DNA of 64,000 bases from Clostridiales bacterium (GCA_017561715.1 JAFZBN010000021.1:62001-126000); one strand, 5' to 3'. Counted from the stretch's first letter, positions 18,279 through 28,046 are shown. The notes: a model not told the origin generated them from the sequence alone. Numbers and translations are program-made.

Positions 18279-18741
18279 ATTACAAGATCCATATTCTTAC
18301 AGCATCTGGCCGATCGTTATCGTTGTGATCATTATCATCGTGTCTCTTGCGGCGATCGTTCTTTTGTCGATCCTTTTGAAGATCAGAAGAGTACCTGCGC
18401 AGAAAGCGCCTGTAACTCAGATCTTCCGACCCAAGACACTCGCAGACGCTCAGAAAGAATACCTTGCGAAAATCGCTTATGTCGAGCAGCAGTATAATAA
18501 CGGCCAGATGGATTCGAGAAATGCCCATCAGGAGCTTTCCGCCATCGTTCGTATGTTTGTCTATGATATTACCGGTGTTCAAGCCCAGAACTTCTCGCTG
18601 AATGAATTGAAGGCGTATAACATCACTTCGATCAGTAACCTGATCGAAGAATTCTATGCTCCTGAATTTGCCGAAAGATCAGATAAACAGACAGAAGACT
18701 CTATCCGTGAGGCAAGGGAGGTGATCTACAAATGGAATTAA
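18262..18741 (+). CDS. Small membrane protein of the Bat operon (DUF4381-like)
   Basis: This 159-residue protein has a short periplasmic-type N-terminus, one membrane helix at about residues 11-35 (WPIVIVVIIIIVSLAAIVLL), and a mostly helical cytoplasmic part with FRPKTLADAQKEYLAKI. The size, topology and position between DUF58 and VWA genes match the small DUF4381-type component of Bat clusters, but the match is by pattern only. It overlaps the upstream gene by 17 bases and the downstream one by 10, so it belongs to the same operon. Confidence 0.65.
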   Translation: MPVSVELQDPYSYSIWPIVIVVIIIIVSLAAIVLLSILLKIRRVPAQKAPVTQIFRPKTLADAQKEYLAKIAYVEQQYNNGQMDSRNAHQELSAIVRMFVYDITGVQAQNFSLNELKAYNITSISNLIEEFYAPEFAERSDKQTEDSIREAREVIYKWN

Positions 18742-19748
18742 TGTACCCGTTAGCCATCGCGGTCGGAGTTCCGGTAGTCATCGTCCTCGGTCTTTTGACC
18801 TACGGATACAGCAAAAGATTCAAAAAGGGACGAAAGGTAGCTAATACCGAGTTTGTTGAGAAGACCAGATACTTCAAGAACAAAATGATCGAGTATAAGT
18901 GCTTTTCGATCATTGTGATCGTCAGTCTGATGCTTGCGCTTTGTATCCTCATGGGTATTATTGCTCGCCCGTTCAGAACGAAACAGACGATCACCGAGAT
19001 CCACAATCGTGACATTTTCCTTTGTCTGGATACTTCTCAGTCGATGTATGAGGTAGATCTTGAAGTTTGTGAAAAGCTTAAGGAATTCGTTTCCGGGCTT
19101 CATGGCGAACGATTTGGAATCACGATCTTTAATATGCAGACCGTTACGATGGTTCCGCTTACGGATGACTACGATTACATCATCCAGTGTCTCGATGATA
19201 TCGAGACCGCCTGCAAGATCGCGATCGGAGATGATTACGGCGCTTTCTATGATGCCGAAAAAGCTAACCAGTACCGTTTTATCGTCGATGGAACCCTTAA
19301 CGATAACTATGGTCAGGGCTCCTCGCTCATCGGTGATGGTCTCGCTTCCACGCTCTTTCAGTTTCCTAACCTGAAGGATGAGGACGTTGAGCGCACAAGA
19401 GTCATCATTCTGGCTACGGATAACGAGCTTTACGGTGAGCCATTTGTTGAATTAAGCGAAGCGACAGAGCTTTGTCTTAAATACGGAGTTCCGGTGTTTG
19501 CCGCTGCTCCTGAGTATGTTGTCGATTACAAAGAATACGAGCGCTGTGTCAAATCCACGGGCGGACAGCTTTTTACACTCGAGGATGACAATATGGCGCA
19601 AGATCTGATCGAAGCAGTAGAAAAGACCGATACTTCAGTCATCTATAAGAGCGAAAAAACGACTACTGAGTATCCGGAAGCACTTGTGGGATTATTGACG
19701 ATCGCACTTTGTGTACATTTTGTCGCGACAAGAAGGGTAAGGCTATGA
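18732..19748 (+). CDS. VWA-domain membrane protein (BatA-like)
   Basis: The 338 residues comprise two N-terminal membrane helices (residues 4-23 and 55-80), an extracytoplasmic VWA domain and a C-terminal helix. The metal-ion-dependent adhesion site is intact: DIFLCLDTSQSMYE gives DxSxS, and ILATDNELYG supplies the third-loop Asp. The layout matches BatA/BatB proteins. Bat operons were named for aerotolerance in Bacteroides and are linked to envelope stress, but the role in Clostridia is not settled. AGGTGAT precedes the start, and the next gene overlaps as ATGA. Confidence 0.85.
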   Translation: MELMYPLAIAVGVPVVIVLGLLTYGYSKRFKKGRKVANTEFVEKTRYFKNKMIEYKCFSIIVIVSLMLALCILMGIIARPFRTKQTITEIHNRDIFLCLDTSQSMYEVDLEVCEKLKEFVSGLHGERFGITIFNMQTVTMVPLTDDYDYIIQCLDDIETACKIAIGDDYGAFYDAEKANQYRFIVDGTLNDNYGQGSSLIGDGLASTLFQFPNLKDEDVERTRVIILATDNELYGEPFVELSEATELCLKYGVPVFAAAPEYVVDYKEYERCVKSTGGQLFTLEDDNMAQDLIEAVEKTDTSVIYKSEKTTTEYPEALVGLLTIALCVHFVATRRVRL

Positions 19749-20710
19749 AGATCAATCCGATCATTCCAATCTGGCTCATGACGATCTTATGTATCGGCAT
19801 GCTGTTGATGAAGAGAAGAGGCGTATGGAATTTCATACGTCAGATCATGATCGTCTGTCTTCTCTTTACGATAAATCTTCGTATCATGGTTTTTTCCCAT
19901 GATGTCCAGAAGAAAGAACTGAATGTAGACGTTCTGTTTGTCATTGACGATACTATGAGTATGCTTGCCGAAGATTTTGACGGAAACAACACGCGTCTGG
20001 ACGCGGTCAAAGAGAGCTGCCAGTATATCGTCGACAAGATGGAAGGCTGCCGCTTTTCGGTAATCTCTTTCGGCAATTATGCGAACAGACTTGTCCCGTA
20101 TACTGACGATATCAGCGTTGTCATGTCTTGTATCAACAGCCTTGAAGGCACAACCAAGTACGTCGCTCAGGGAACTTCACTGAACCTTCCGTACCAGCCT
20201 ATGCTTGAGACGCTGGAAGGCAATTATGACGAAGACGGTGATCGTATGCAGGTCGTATTTTTCTTCAGCGACGGCGAGATCACAAGCAAGAAAGAAAAAC
20301 TCGGTTCCTACGCGGATGCAGGTGACTATATCGGAAGTGGCGCCGTACTCGGTTACGGCACGGAAAAGGGCGGCAAGATGCTTGTTCACTCTTATGCCGG
20401 TGATCTTTCCACTCCGTTTTACATGCAGACAAGGGATAAGAGCGGAAAGATGATAGATGCCATTTCCAAGATCGATGAGGATAATCTTGAGTCGATCGCT
20501 GATGATCTTGGCGTGGAATATTACCATATCGAGGATGCGGCGGATCTGCGCGATGTCGTCGCGGATGTTTATGTCGACATTGACGTATATGCAACTGAAG
20601 GAACAACGGGAACAGAGGGATATGCGGACACATATTATTGGTTCGCGATCGCGTTGGTAGTACTTCTGGTATACGATCTAATTTATTACAAGAGGAAGGT
20701 GAAAGAATGA
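19745..20710 (+). CDS. VWA-domain membrane protein (BatB-like)
   Basis: This 321-residue protein has membrane helices at both ends and a central VWA domain. Its MIDAS is LFVIDDTMSMLAEDF, the D-x-T-x-S variant, and VVFFFSDGEITS provides the distal Asp. It is the second VWA protein in tandem, the usual BatA-BatB pairing. The chosen ATG overlaps the upstream stop as ATGA; an upstream in-frame start would lie within the previous gene. The last helix is followed by YYKRKVKE, a positive-inside anchor. Confidence 0.85.
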   Translation: MKINPIIPIWLMTILCIGMLLMKRRGVWNFIRQIMIVCLLFTINLRIMVFSHDVQKKELNVDVLFVIDDTMSMLAEDFDGNNTRLDAVKESCQYIVDKMEGCRFSVISFGNYANRLVPYTDDISVVMSCINSLEGTTKYVAQGTSLNLPYQPMLETLEGNYDEDGDRMQVVFFFSDGEITSKKEKLGSYADAGDYIGSGAVLGYGTEKGGKMLVHSYAGDLSTPFYMQTRDKSGKMIDAISKIDEDNLESIADDLGVEYYHIEDAADLRDVVADVYVDIDVYATEGTTGTEGYADTYYWFAIALVVLLVYDLIYYKRKVKE

Positions 20711-21483
20711 GGAGATCAATTATTGTCATGGCATACGTGGTTCTTGGCCTTCTGCTGTTTAAGTTTGCCTTTACATACGGCTATAACGAGTGGGTCATCT
20801 CCAAATATGAGGATGAAGATTATTCCGAGAATTTCGCTCTTCTTGAGGTCATGAACGTATCGGAGCCTTATATCGTCTATTACAACAACGGAAACGTCAT
20901 GTATCAGCGTATGGATTATGAAGCAGCCCTTGAATACTATGAGAAGGCTCTTGATAACAATCCGCCGGAAGGTAAGGAATGTGCGATCCGAATCAACATG
21001 GCACTTACAAAACTGAAGTTCCTGCCTGAGGATTATACAAATCCCGAAAAGATCGATGATTCGATCGAGCTTCTGGAAGACTGCCTGGATATCCTTTCCG
21101 AAGATGACTGCGCAAATGAATACGGCGACGGTCATAATAACCGTGCCCAGAGACTTTACGACGAGATCAAAGACATTCTCGATCACATCCGTGACGAAAA
21201 GGAACAGCAGGAAAGTCAAAGCCAGCAGCAATCCGATCCATCCAATCAATCCGATCCAAGCGATTCCAATCAAAGTGGCGGCCAGGACGGTTCTGATACC
21301 CAAATGTCACCAGAGCAGTCCCAGAGTCTTTCTGAATCTCAGGAAAGCAGACAGCAGGATATTGAAGATGAACTCGAAAGTAAGATGTCTTCTGCTCAAG
21401 GTCAGCGCCAGCGTGAGAGAAAGAGCAACGAAGAAAACATGGAGGACTGGAACTGGTATTATGACGATCATCCGATTTGGTGA
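20707..21483 (+). CDS. Membrane-anchored TPR protein (BatC-like)
   Basis: The 258 residues start with one membrane helix (SIIVMAYVVLGLLLFKFAF). A tetratricopeptide unit follows, with YNNGNVMYQRMDYEAALEYY near residues 59-78 and a second helix pair. The last 90 residues are low complexity, rich in Gln, Ser, Glu and Asp, and end in the aromatic tail NWYYDDHPIW. TPR proteins (BatC/BatE) close many Bat operons and probably scaffold the VWA proteins. The start overlaps the previous stop as ATGA. The low-complexity tail makes homology to named BatC proteins uncertain. Confidence 0.75.
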   Translation: MRRSIIVMAYVVLGLLLFKFAFTYGYNEWVISKYEDEDYSENFALLEVMNVSEPYIVYYNNGNVMYQRMDYEAALEYYEKALDNNPPEGKECAIRINMALTKLKFLPEDYTNPEKIDDSIELLEDCLDILSEDDCANEYGDGHNNRAQRLYDEIKDILDHIRDEKEQQESQSQQQSDPSNQSDPSDSNQSGGQDGSDTQMSPEQSQSLSESQESRQQDIEDELESKMSSAQGQRQRERKSNEENMEDWNWYYDDHPIW

Positions 21484-21526
21484 TCATCATCGGATACACA
21501 ATTTTCACGATTCGGCATTTTGACTG

Positions 21527-21555
21527 TTGCCAATTATCGGCAGTTGGATTATTAT
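21527..21555 (+). promoter_or_regulatory. Promoter of the pyr operon
   Basis: TTGCCA (21527-21532), 17 bases, TATTAT (21550-21555). The predicted start near 21562 places the PyrR-binding hairpin at the very 5' end of the transcript, as in other pyr leaders. Confidence 0.6.
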
Positions 21556-21568
21556 CTTAACAACGTAT

Positions 21569-21601
21569 CCTTTAAGTCTGTTCCATGAGAGAACAGAAAG
21601 G
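21569..21601 (+). promoter_or_regulatory. PyrR-binding hairpin (anti-antiterminator) of the pyr leader
   Basis: CCTTT pairs with AAAGG as a lower stem. A purine bulge AAG lies on the 5' side, and TCTGTTC pairs with GAACAGA around the loop CATGAGA. This stem-bulge-stem-loop with a GAGAG-type loop is the arrangement bound by PyrR-UMP. When PyrR binds, the downstream terminator forms and the operon is shut off. Confidence 0.7.
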
Positions 21602-21654
21602 TCGTATGTCGAAAGTGTTATACCGCTTCCTGTAGGGAGGCTTATATATGTAAG

Positions 21655-22283
<629 letters not shown>

Positions 22284-22284
<1 letters not shown>

Positions 22285-23222
22285 TGGGACTTAGAAGTAA
22301 AGACCTGCTTGGACTTAAGCAGTTAACGGCAGAAGAGATCATGGAGATCCTAGACACTGCCAAAATGATGAAAATGGTGCTGACTTCCGGAAACAAGAAG
22401 ACATCGCACCTTCAGGGCAAATCGGTAGTTACGCTCTTTTACGAAAACAGCACAAGAACCAGACTTTCATTTGAACTTGCATCGAAGTACATGGGTTCTG
22501 CAAGTGCTAATATTACAACATCAGGAAGCTCGGTAAATAAAGGCGAGTCGCTTCTGGATACAGCCAGAACGATCGACATGATGGCAACAGACATCATCAT
22601 TATGCGCCACAGCCAGTCCGGTGCTCCGCACTACCTGGCGCCGAGAGTAAAGGCTTCCATCGTAAACGCCGGTGACGGAATGAACGAACATCCGACACAG
22701 GCTCTCCTGGATATGTTCACACTCTACGAAAAATACGGCCACATCGACGGTCTGAAAGTCGCGATCTGCGGTGACCTTTATCACAGCCGTGTCGTAAGAA
22801 GTAACGTCATCGGTCTTACCAAACTTGGCGCAACGGTAAGTGTTGCCGGACCAAGAACCATGGTGCCTGTCGGACTTGATAAGATGGGTTGCACCGTCTG
22901 CAAGTCCGTTGCAGAAGCCGTCAAAGATGCCGATGCGGTCATGGGCCTCCGCGTACAGCTGGAGCGTCAGCAGAAGTCTCTATTCCCCTCGGTTGCGGAA
23001 TACTCCAAGTTCTACTCCATCTCCGAGGACATTCTGAAGCTTGCAAAACCGGGCGCCTATCTGCTTCACCCGGGTCCGTGCAACCACGGTGTCGAGCTTC
23101 CGACATGTGTATATGACTGCGATCAGTCAGTGATCAATGAGCAGGTCACCAACGGTGTCGCGGTTCGAATGGCAGTCTTATACTTACTGATGGCAAGGAG
23201 AAACCAGAATGAAAAGAATTGA
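22284..23222 (+). CDS. pyrB: Aspartate carbamoyltransferase catalytic chain
   Basis: This 312-residue protein carries the carbamoyl-phosphate motif FYENSTRTRLSFELA near residues 53-67, GSSVNKGESLLDT, the HPTQALLDMFTLYE box, and LLHPGPCNHGVE at the C-terminal domain. It condenses carbamoyl phosphate and aspartate, the first committed pyrimidine step. No regulatory pyrI gene follows, so control is likely transcriptional through the upstream attenuator. It overlaps pyrC by 14 bases. Confidence 0.96.
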
Positions 23223-24468
23223 GATAAAAAACGCGAAGCATTATGCTTCCGGTGAAAAAGTAACGGTCTACATCGAAAATGGTGTATTTACCGATTCTCT
23301 TTCGGGAGATGCCGATGAAGTGATCGATGCAGAAGGATTAACGGTCTTTCCGGGATTGATCGACATGCACTGTCATCTTCGTGAACCAGGTTTTGAGTAC
23401 AGAGAAGACATAAAGACAGGTACAAAGAGTGCCGCTAAGGGCGGCTTTACAAGCGTGTGCTGTATGCCGAACACCAAACCGGTATGCGACAACGCAGCAG
23501 TTGTTGAAGGCATTCTGAGAAAAGCAGAGCAGGTAGGTTCCTGCCATGTATTCCCGATCGGCGCGGCAAGCAAAGGTCTTGAAGGAAAAGAGATCTCCGA
23601 GATGGGCCTCATGAAAGAAGCCGGCATCGTCGCTGTATCTGACGACGGAAAGCCGATCGCTACGGCCAACCTTCTTAAGAAAGTTCTGGAATACGCTTCA
23701 GACTTTGACATTCCGGTCCTTAACCACTGCGAAGAAATGTCGATCGCGGAAGGCGCCATGAACGAAGGGGCTATCTCCACGGCACTCGGACTTCGCGGAA
23801 TCCCGGCGATCGCCGAAGAGATCATGATCTCCAGAGATATTCAGACAGCAGAATACCTCGATATGCCGATCCATATCTGCCACGTCAGCACGAGAAAAGG
23901 CATCGAGATCATCAGACAGGCCAAAAAGCGCGGAGTAAAGGTGACATGTGAGACCTGCCCGCACTACTTCTCGCTGACTGAAGAATGTTGCCAGACATAT
24001 GACACGAACTTTAAGATGAACCCGCCGCTTCGAACGGAAGATGACCGTCTTGCCGTAATCGAAGGACTTAAGGACGGAACCATCGACTGCATCGTAACGG
24101 ATCACGCACCTCATCACATCGATGAGAAGGATCTTGAGTTCTCGTTGGCAAATAATGGTATCATCGGCTTTGAAACTGCCTTCGCAGTCGGATATACTTA
24201 TCTGGTAAAGACCGGTTTGATCTCTCTTACTGATATGATCAAGACCATGACAACGAATCCTTCGAATATCCTTAAGCTCGGAAGAGGCACCATGGATAAG
24301 GGGATGCCTGCGGATGTCATGCTCGCAGATCTTAACGAGACATTCGTATATACGAAAGAAGAGATCCTCAGCAAGGCCGAGAATTCACCATACATCGGTG
24401 ATGAACTGACCGGACGAGTAAAACTTACGATCGCAGGAGGAAGTATCACATATGACGAACTTCGCTGA
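23209..24468 (+). CDS. pyrC: Dihydroorotase
   Basis: The 419 residues are a class I (long) dihydroorotase. The metal ligands are visible: DMHCHLREPG near residue 52, the His in VLNHCEE, ICHVSTRKG and VTDHAPHH with the catalytic Asp. The C-terminal composite domain (GRGTMDKGMPADVML) is that of the amidohydrolase superfamily. It cyclises carbamoyl aspartate to dihydroorotate. The position of the carboxylated lysine was not resolved by eye. It overlaps pyrF by 17 bases. Confidence 0.95.
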   Translation: MKRIEIKNAKHYASGEKVTVYIENGVFTDSLSGDADEVIDAEGLTVFPGLIDMHCHLREPGFEYREDIKTGTKSAAKGGFTSVCCMPNTKPVCDNAAVVEGILRKAEQVGSCHVFPIGAASKGLEGKEISEMGLMKEAGIVAVSDDGKPIATANLLKKVLEYASDFDIPVLNHCEEMSIAEGAMNEGAISTALGLRGIPAIAEEIMISRDIQTAEYLDMPIHICHVSTRKGIEIIRQAKKRGVKVTCETCPHYFSLTEECCQTYDTNFKMNPPLRTEDDRLAVIEGLKDGTIDCIVTDHAPHHIDEKDLEFSLANNGIIGFETAFAVGYTYLVKTGLISLTDMIKTMTTNPSNILKLGRGTMDKGMPADVMLADLNETFVYTKEEILSKAENSPYIGDELTGRVKLTIAGGSITYDELR

Positions 24469-25468
24469 CAGACTTACAAAGAGAATTGAGGAGTGCAATA
24501 ACCCTACAGTCATGGGTCTTGACCCGAAACTGGACTATCTTCCGTCCGCTATGCTAAATGAGTGGCTGGAAGAAGCAAAAAAGCACGAAGAGAAGAGCGG
24601 GGAGCACGCAAATATGCAGATGGCCACAGGTATGGCGATCTTCGATTATAACCGTCTTCTGATCGACGCGGTATATGACATCGTTCCTGCGATCAAGCCG
24701 CAGTTCGCATATTACGAGATGTACGGTATTCACGGTATCATGGCCCTTCGAAAGACGATCCAGTACGCTCACGATAAGGGAATGCTCGTTATTGCTGACG
24801 CCAAGAGAAACGATATCGGCACAACAGCGACCGCTTACGCGAACGCGATCATCGGCGAAACAAAGATCATCGATGATACAACAGCGGCTATGTTCGACTG
24901 TGACTGTATCACAGTAAACGGATATCTCGGTATCGACGGTATCAAGCCTTTCATGGATGTCGCAAAAGAAAAGGGCAAAGGCCTTTACGTTCTCGTAAGA
25001 ACATCGAATCCTTCTGCCGGCGATCTTCAGGATCTGAAGCTGGAAGACGGACGTCAGGTATTTGAGGCCATGGCTGAAAATGTCGAGAAATGGGGTCAGG
25101 ATCTTATCGGTGAAAGTGGATTCTCTTCTGTCGGAGCTGTTGTTGGTGCAACATGGCCGGAACAGGCGGTTAAGGCCCGCAAGATCATGCCACACGCTCT
25201 TATCCTTGTACCTGGTTACGGTGCTCAGGGCGGTTCCGGTAAAGACGCCGTTGCATCTTTCGTAAATGGTAAAGGTGGTATCGTAAACGCTTCCAGAAGC
25301 CTGATGTGCGCTTGGAAGAAGAGAGAAGATATCGATCCGATGGAACTTACAGAAATGCATGGTCCGTCCGGTGCTCCGCTTCTCGGATTCCAGAAGGCAA
25401 CAAGAGAAGAGGCACTTCGCATGAGAGATGACCTCAACAATGCGATCAAAGAATCAGCTAACGCATAA
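24452..25468 (+). CDS. pyrF: Orotidine 5'-phosphate decarboxylase (type 2)
   Basis: The protein has 338 residues, longer than the classic 230-residue form, and fits the type 2 group. It starts ADRLTKRIEECNNPTVMGLD, has the substrate segment AIKPQFAYYEMYG, and the catalytic signature VIADAKRNDIGTTATAYA with the Asp-Lys-Asp network. LVPGYGAQGGSGKD is the phosphate loop. It makes UMP from OMP. Even for type 2 it is somewhat long, with an extra stretch at residues 35-50 and a C-terminal tail near PMELTEMHGPSG. It sits before pyrK in the operon. Confidence 0.93.
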   Translation: MTNFADRLTKRIEECNNPTVMGLDPKLDYLPSAMLNEWLEEAKKHEEKSGEHANMQMATGMAIFDYNRLLIDAVYDIVPAIKPQFAYYEMYGIHGIMALRKTIQYAHDKGMLVIADAKRNDIGTTATAYANAIIGETKIIDDTTAAMFDCDCITVNGYLGIDGIKPFMDVAKEKGKGLYVLVRTSNPSAGDLQDLKLEDGRQVFEAMAENVEKWGQDLIGESGFSSVGAVVGATWPEQAVKARKIMPHALILVPGYGAQGGSGKDAVASFVNGKGGIVNASRSLMCAWKKREDIDPMELTEMHGPSGAPLLGFQKATREEALRMRDDLNNAIKESANA

Positions 25469-25488
25469 TTCAAAGAGGATTTTTGAAG

Positions 25489-26271
25489 ATGAAAGAAGAA
25501 TATGGCATTCGTCTGGTAAAGAAGGAACTGTTGGGAGAGACATGTGCTGTCCTTACGTTCTCATGCCCTGAGATTGCTTTATCTGCAAAGCCGGGACAGT
25601 TTGTTAATCTGTCCTGCGAGTATTTTCTGAAACGTCCTTTCGGTATCATGTCCGTCGATAAGGAAGCAAAGACTTTTAGTGTCGGTGTCAGAAAGGTCGG
25701 AAAAGGTACGGATAAGATCATCAAAGCCAGTGAAGGAGATTCTTTCACAGTACTCGGACCTCTGGGCAACGGATTTGATTTTGACGGTGTAAAAAAGCTG
25801 CTTCTCGTCGGTGGCGGAACGGGAATCTTCCCGATCTTTTTCGCGTCACAGTATGCCAAAGAAAACGGCATTCCCTGCGAAGTGGTAAACGGATACCGCT
25901 GCAAGAACGATGCTTTCCTGTATGATCGTTTCAGTTGTGCGTGCAGTGATTTTCACGCGACAACGGATGCCGGAGATCTCGGAGTAAAAGGAAATGTCAT
26001 GGCTTATCTTGAGACCATGAGCGACGAAGAACTGGTTGACACGACTGTAATGGTCGTAGGTCCGGGAATCATGATGAGAAAAGTGTCCGAGTGGGCAAAG
26101 TCAAAAGGACTGACGTGCTATGTTTCCCTGGAACAGCGTATGGCCTGTGGAATCGGTGCCTGCCTCGTTTGTGTCTGCAAGATCAAGGCCGAGCAGGAAG
26201 GTAAAGAATTCGTACATAAGCGTTGCTGCAAAGACGGCCCCGTATTTAACGCCGAGGAGGTGATCTGGTGA
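25489..26271 (+). CDS. pyrK: Dihydroorotate dehydrogenase B, electron transfer subunit
   Basis: The 260-residue protein has a ferredoxin-reductase fold. The FAD region is FLKRPFGIMSVD, the nucleotide loop is LLVGGGTGIFPIFF, and the [2Fe-2S] ligands are four cysteines within ACGIGACLVCVCK and KRCCKDGP near the C-terminus. PyrK passes electrons from the catalytic PyrD subunit to NAD+. Two starts are possible: this ATG, or a TTG two codons earlier that is only five bases from AGAGG. The stop overlaps the pyrD GTG start. Confidence 0.93.
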   Translation: MKEEYGIRLVKKELLGETCAVLTFSCPEIALSAKPGQFVNLSCEYFLKRPFGIMSVDKEAKTFSVGVRKVGKGTDKIIKASEGDSFTVLGPLGNGFDFDGVKKLLLVGGGTGIFPIFFASQYAKENGIPCEVVNGYRCKNDAFLYDRFSCACSDFHATTDAGDLGVKGNVMAYLETMSDEELVDTTVMVVGPGIMMRKVSEWAKSKGLTCYVSLEQRMACGIGACLVCVCKIKAEQEGKEFVHKRCCKDGPVFNAEEVIW

Positions 26272-27185
26272 GTATTTCCGTAAAAGTAGGTCAGGTCGAC
26301 CTGAAAAACCCGATCATTCTTGCATCCGGAACATGCGGTTTCGGAAGAGAACTCTCCGAATACATGGAACTAAGTAAGCTGGGTGCACTTTCTTCTAAGG
26401 GACTGACGCTCCTTCCGAGAGACGGTAATCAAGGCGTTAGGGTTGCGGAAACACCTTCCGGCATGCTGAACTGTGTAGGCCTTCAGAATCCGGGTGTAGA
26501 CGCTTTCCTGGCAACAGAACTCGACTATATGGTCAATAGCGGCGCAGGTGTCGTCGTTAATGTAGCCGGTCATTCGAACGAAGATTATATCGCGATGGTC
26601 GAAAAGCTCGATCCGTATAAAGACAAGATCGATGCGTTGGAACTGAATTTCTCCTGTCCGAACGTCAAAGAAGGCTGTATGGTTATCGGATCCTCTCCGA
26701 AAGCGATCGAAACACTTGTTTCCGACCTTCGTAAGAGAACGGATCTTCCGCTTTGGATCAAACTGACTCCGAATGTCACATCGATCACGGAGACCGCAAA
26801 GGGAGCGGAAGCAGGCGGCGCGGACGCGATCGTCGCGATCAACACCATGCTGGGTATGGCGATAGATATCAGAACGAGAAGACCGCTTCTGCACAATAAT
26901 ACCGGCGGACTTTCCGGTCCGTGTGTTAAGCCTGTAGCGCTTCGTATGGTGCACGACATCTATGACGCGGTAAAGATCCCGGTCGTAGGCTGCGGCGGAG
27001 CTTCTACGTACGAAGATGTCCTCGAGTTCATGATCGCAGGCGCATCTGCCGTTGAACTCGGAACGATCACACTCGTTCATCCGACACGTCCTGTTGAGAT
27101 CGTCGATGATCTCGAGAAATACTGCAAAGAAAACAATATCGAAGAACTTGCGTCCTTAACGGGAACGCTTGAATTGTGGAGGTAA
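26268..27185 (+). CDS. pyrD: Dihydroorotate dehydrogenase B, catalytic subunit
   Basis: This 305-residue FMN TIM-barrel matches class 1B: PIILASGTCGFGRELSEY, ELNFSCPNVKEG with the active-site cysteine, and GGLSGPCVKPVALRMV. The FMN phosphate loops are VVGCGGASTYEDV and AGASAVELGT. It oxidises dihydroorotate to orotate, with electrons leaving through the adjacent PyrK. Translation starts at GTG, supported by GAGGAGG, overlapping the pyrK stop as GTGA. Confidence 0.95.
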   Translation: MSISVKVGQVDLKNPIILASGTCGFGRELSEYMELSKLGALSSKGLTLLPRDGNQGVRVAETPSGMLNCVGLQNPGVDAFLATELDYMVNSGAGVVVNVAGHSNEDYIAMVEKLDPYKDKIDALELNFSCPNVKEGCMVIGSSPKAIETLVSDLRKRTDLPLWIKLTPNVTSITETAKGAEAGGADAIVAINTMLGMAIDIRTRRPLLHNNTGGLSGPCVKPVALRMVHDIYDAVKIPVVGCGGASTYEDVLEFMIAGASAVELGTITLVHPTRPVEIVDDLEKYCKENNIEELASLTGTLELWR

Positions 27186-27188
27186 ATC

Positions 27189-28046
27189 ATGAAATCAATT
27201 GCCGATTATCTGTTTGAGACAAACGCCGTTCGCGTAAGCGATCCGGAAAAGCCGTTCTGGTACGCTTCCGGAACTCTCGGTCCATTCTATGTAAATACAC
27301 ACTTCCTGCTCGAGTCCGAAGCAAAAGCAAATGAACTTCTGGCTTTGATCGAAGAAGCGGCAGCAGGCGACCGTTCTGATTTTCTTACGACGATCCTTCC
27401 TTTTGTAAAGAAGCAGTATGAAACCTCCGAGTCCTATAAGGCAGTTATCGACCTGATCGTCGCGAAGGCAAAAGAACTCGACTTTGATGTAATCTCCGGC
27501 GGTGAGCGCCGTGACTATTTCTTCTCGCTGATGCCGGCTTATCTTCTCGGAAAACCGCACCTTTCCATCTTCAAGGACGGTGAAACATACTTCTCCGAGA
27601 ATGTAGAAGAGAAGGCAGTTAAGGTAGGCGAAGGCGATCTTTCGGGTAAAGTATCCCTTCATATCGCTGACCTGATCACCGAAGCATCTTCCTATACTAA
27701 CGCATGGATCCCGTCCATTCGCGGAACAGGTGCTTCTATCAACGATACGATCGCCGTTATCGACCGTCTGCAGGGTGGTGAAGCGAACCTTAAAGCGGAA
27801 GGCGTAAATATGTATACCTTCGCTAAGATCGAGCTTTCTCTCTTTGATGAAGGTGTTGAGAAGGGTATCCTGACAACCGCTCAGCGCGACATGGTCGCAC
27901 ACTTCATGGAGAATCCGATCGATTACATGAAAGCATTCCTTACCGCTCATCCTGACTTTATCGATGAGCAGATCGCACTCGGCGGTAAGCCGAAGCAGCG
28001 CGCCGAGATGGCTATCTCCCGCGGTTATGTACCGGGAAGGTCCTGA
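27189..28046 (+). CDS. pyrE: Orotate phosphoribosyltransferase-like protein, long divergent form
   Basis: The place after pyrD and the N-terminal block KPFWYASGTLGPFYVNTHFLL (equivalent to the KSGRxSPxY region) point to PyrE. DVISGGERRDYFFSLMPAYLL also fits, with the Gly-Gly-Glu-Arg-Arg of PyrE. At 285 residues it is 60-80 longer than normal, with an extra helical insert after residue 50 and a C-terminal tail. The PRPP loop, usually two acidic residues followed by a TTG-type turn, is here SLHIADLITEASSYTNAW, so the canonical ED/DD pair is changed. It may be a variant orotate enzyme; activity cannot be assumed. No other pyrE is in the window. Confidence 0.75.
   Translation: MKSIADYLFETNAVRVSDPEKPFWYASGTLGPFYVNTHFLLESEAKANELLALIEEAAAGDRSDFLTTILPFVKKQYETSESYKAVIDLIVAKAKELDFDVISGGERRDYFFSLMPAYLLGKPHLSIFKDGETYFSENVEEKAVKVGEGDLSGKVSLHIADLITEASSYTNAWIPSIRGTGASINDTIAVIDRLQGGEANLKAEGVNMYTFAKIELSLFDEGVEKGILTTAQRDMVAHFMENPIDYMKAFLTAHPDFIDEQIALGGKPKQRAEMAISRGYVPGRS

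Noticed and set aside
20280..20729. A 149-codon minus-strand open frame rich in His, Arg and Pro.
   Set aside because: It is antisense to the second VWA gene; the composition is typical of a reverse-frame shadow.
16417..21483. MoxR plus VWA proteins as a possible antiphage or tellurium-type (TerY) system.
   Set aside because: The set and order (MoxR, DUF58, small membrane protein, two VWA, TPR) match Bat operons, and no nuclease, phosphatase or ter gene is present.
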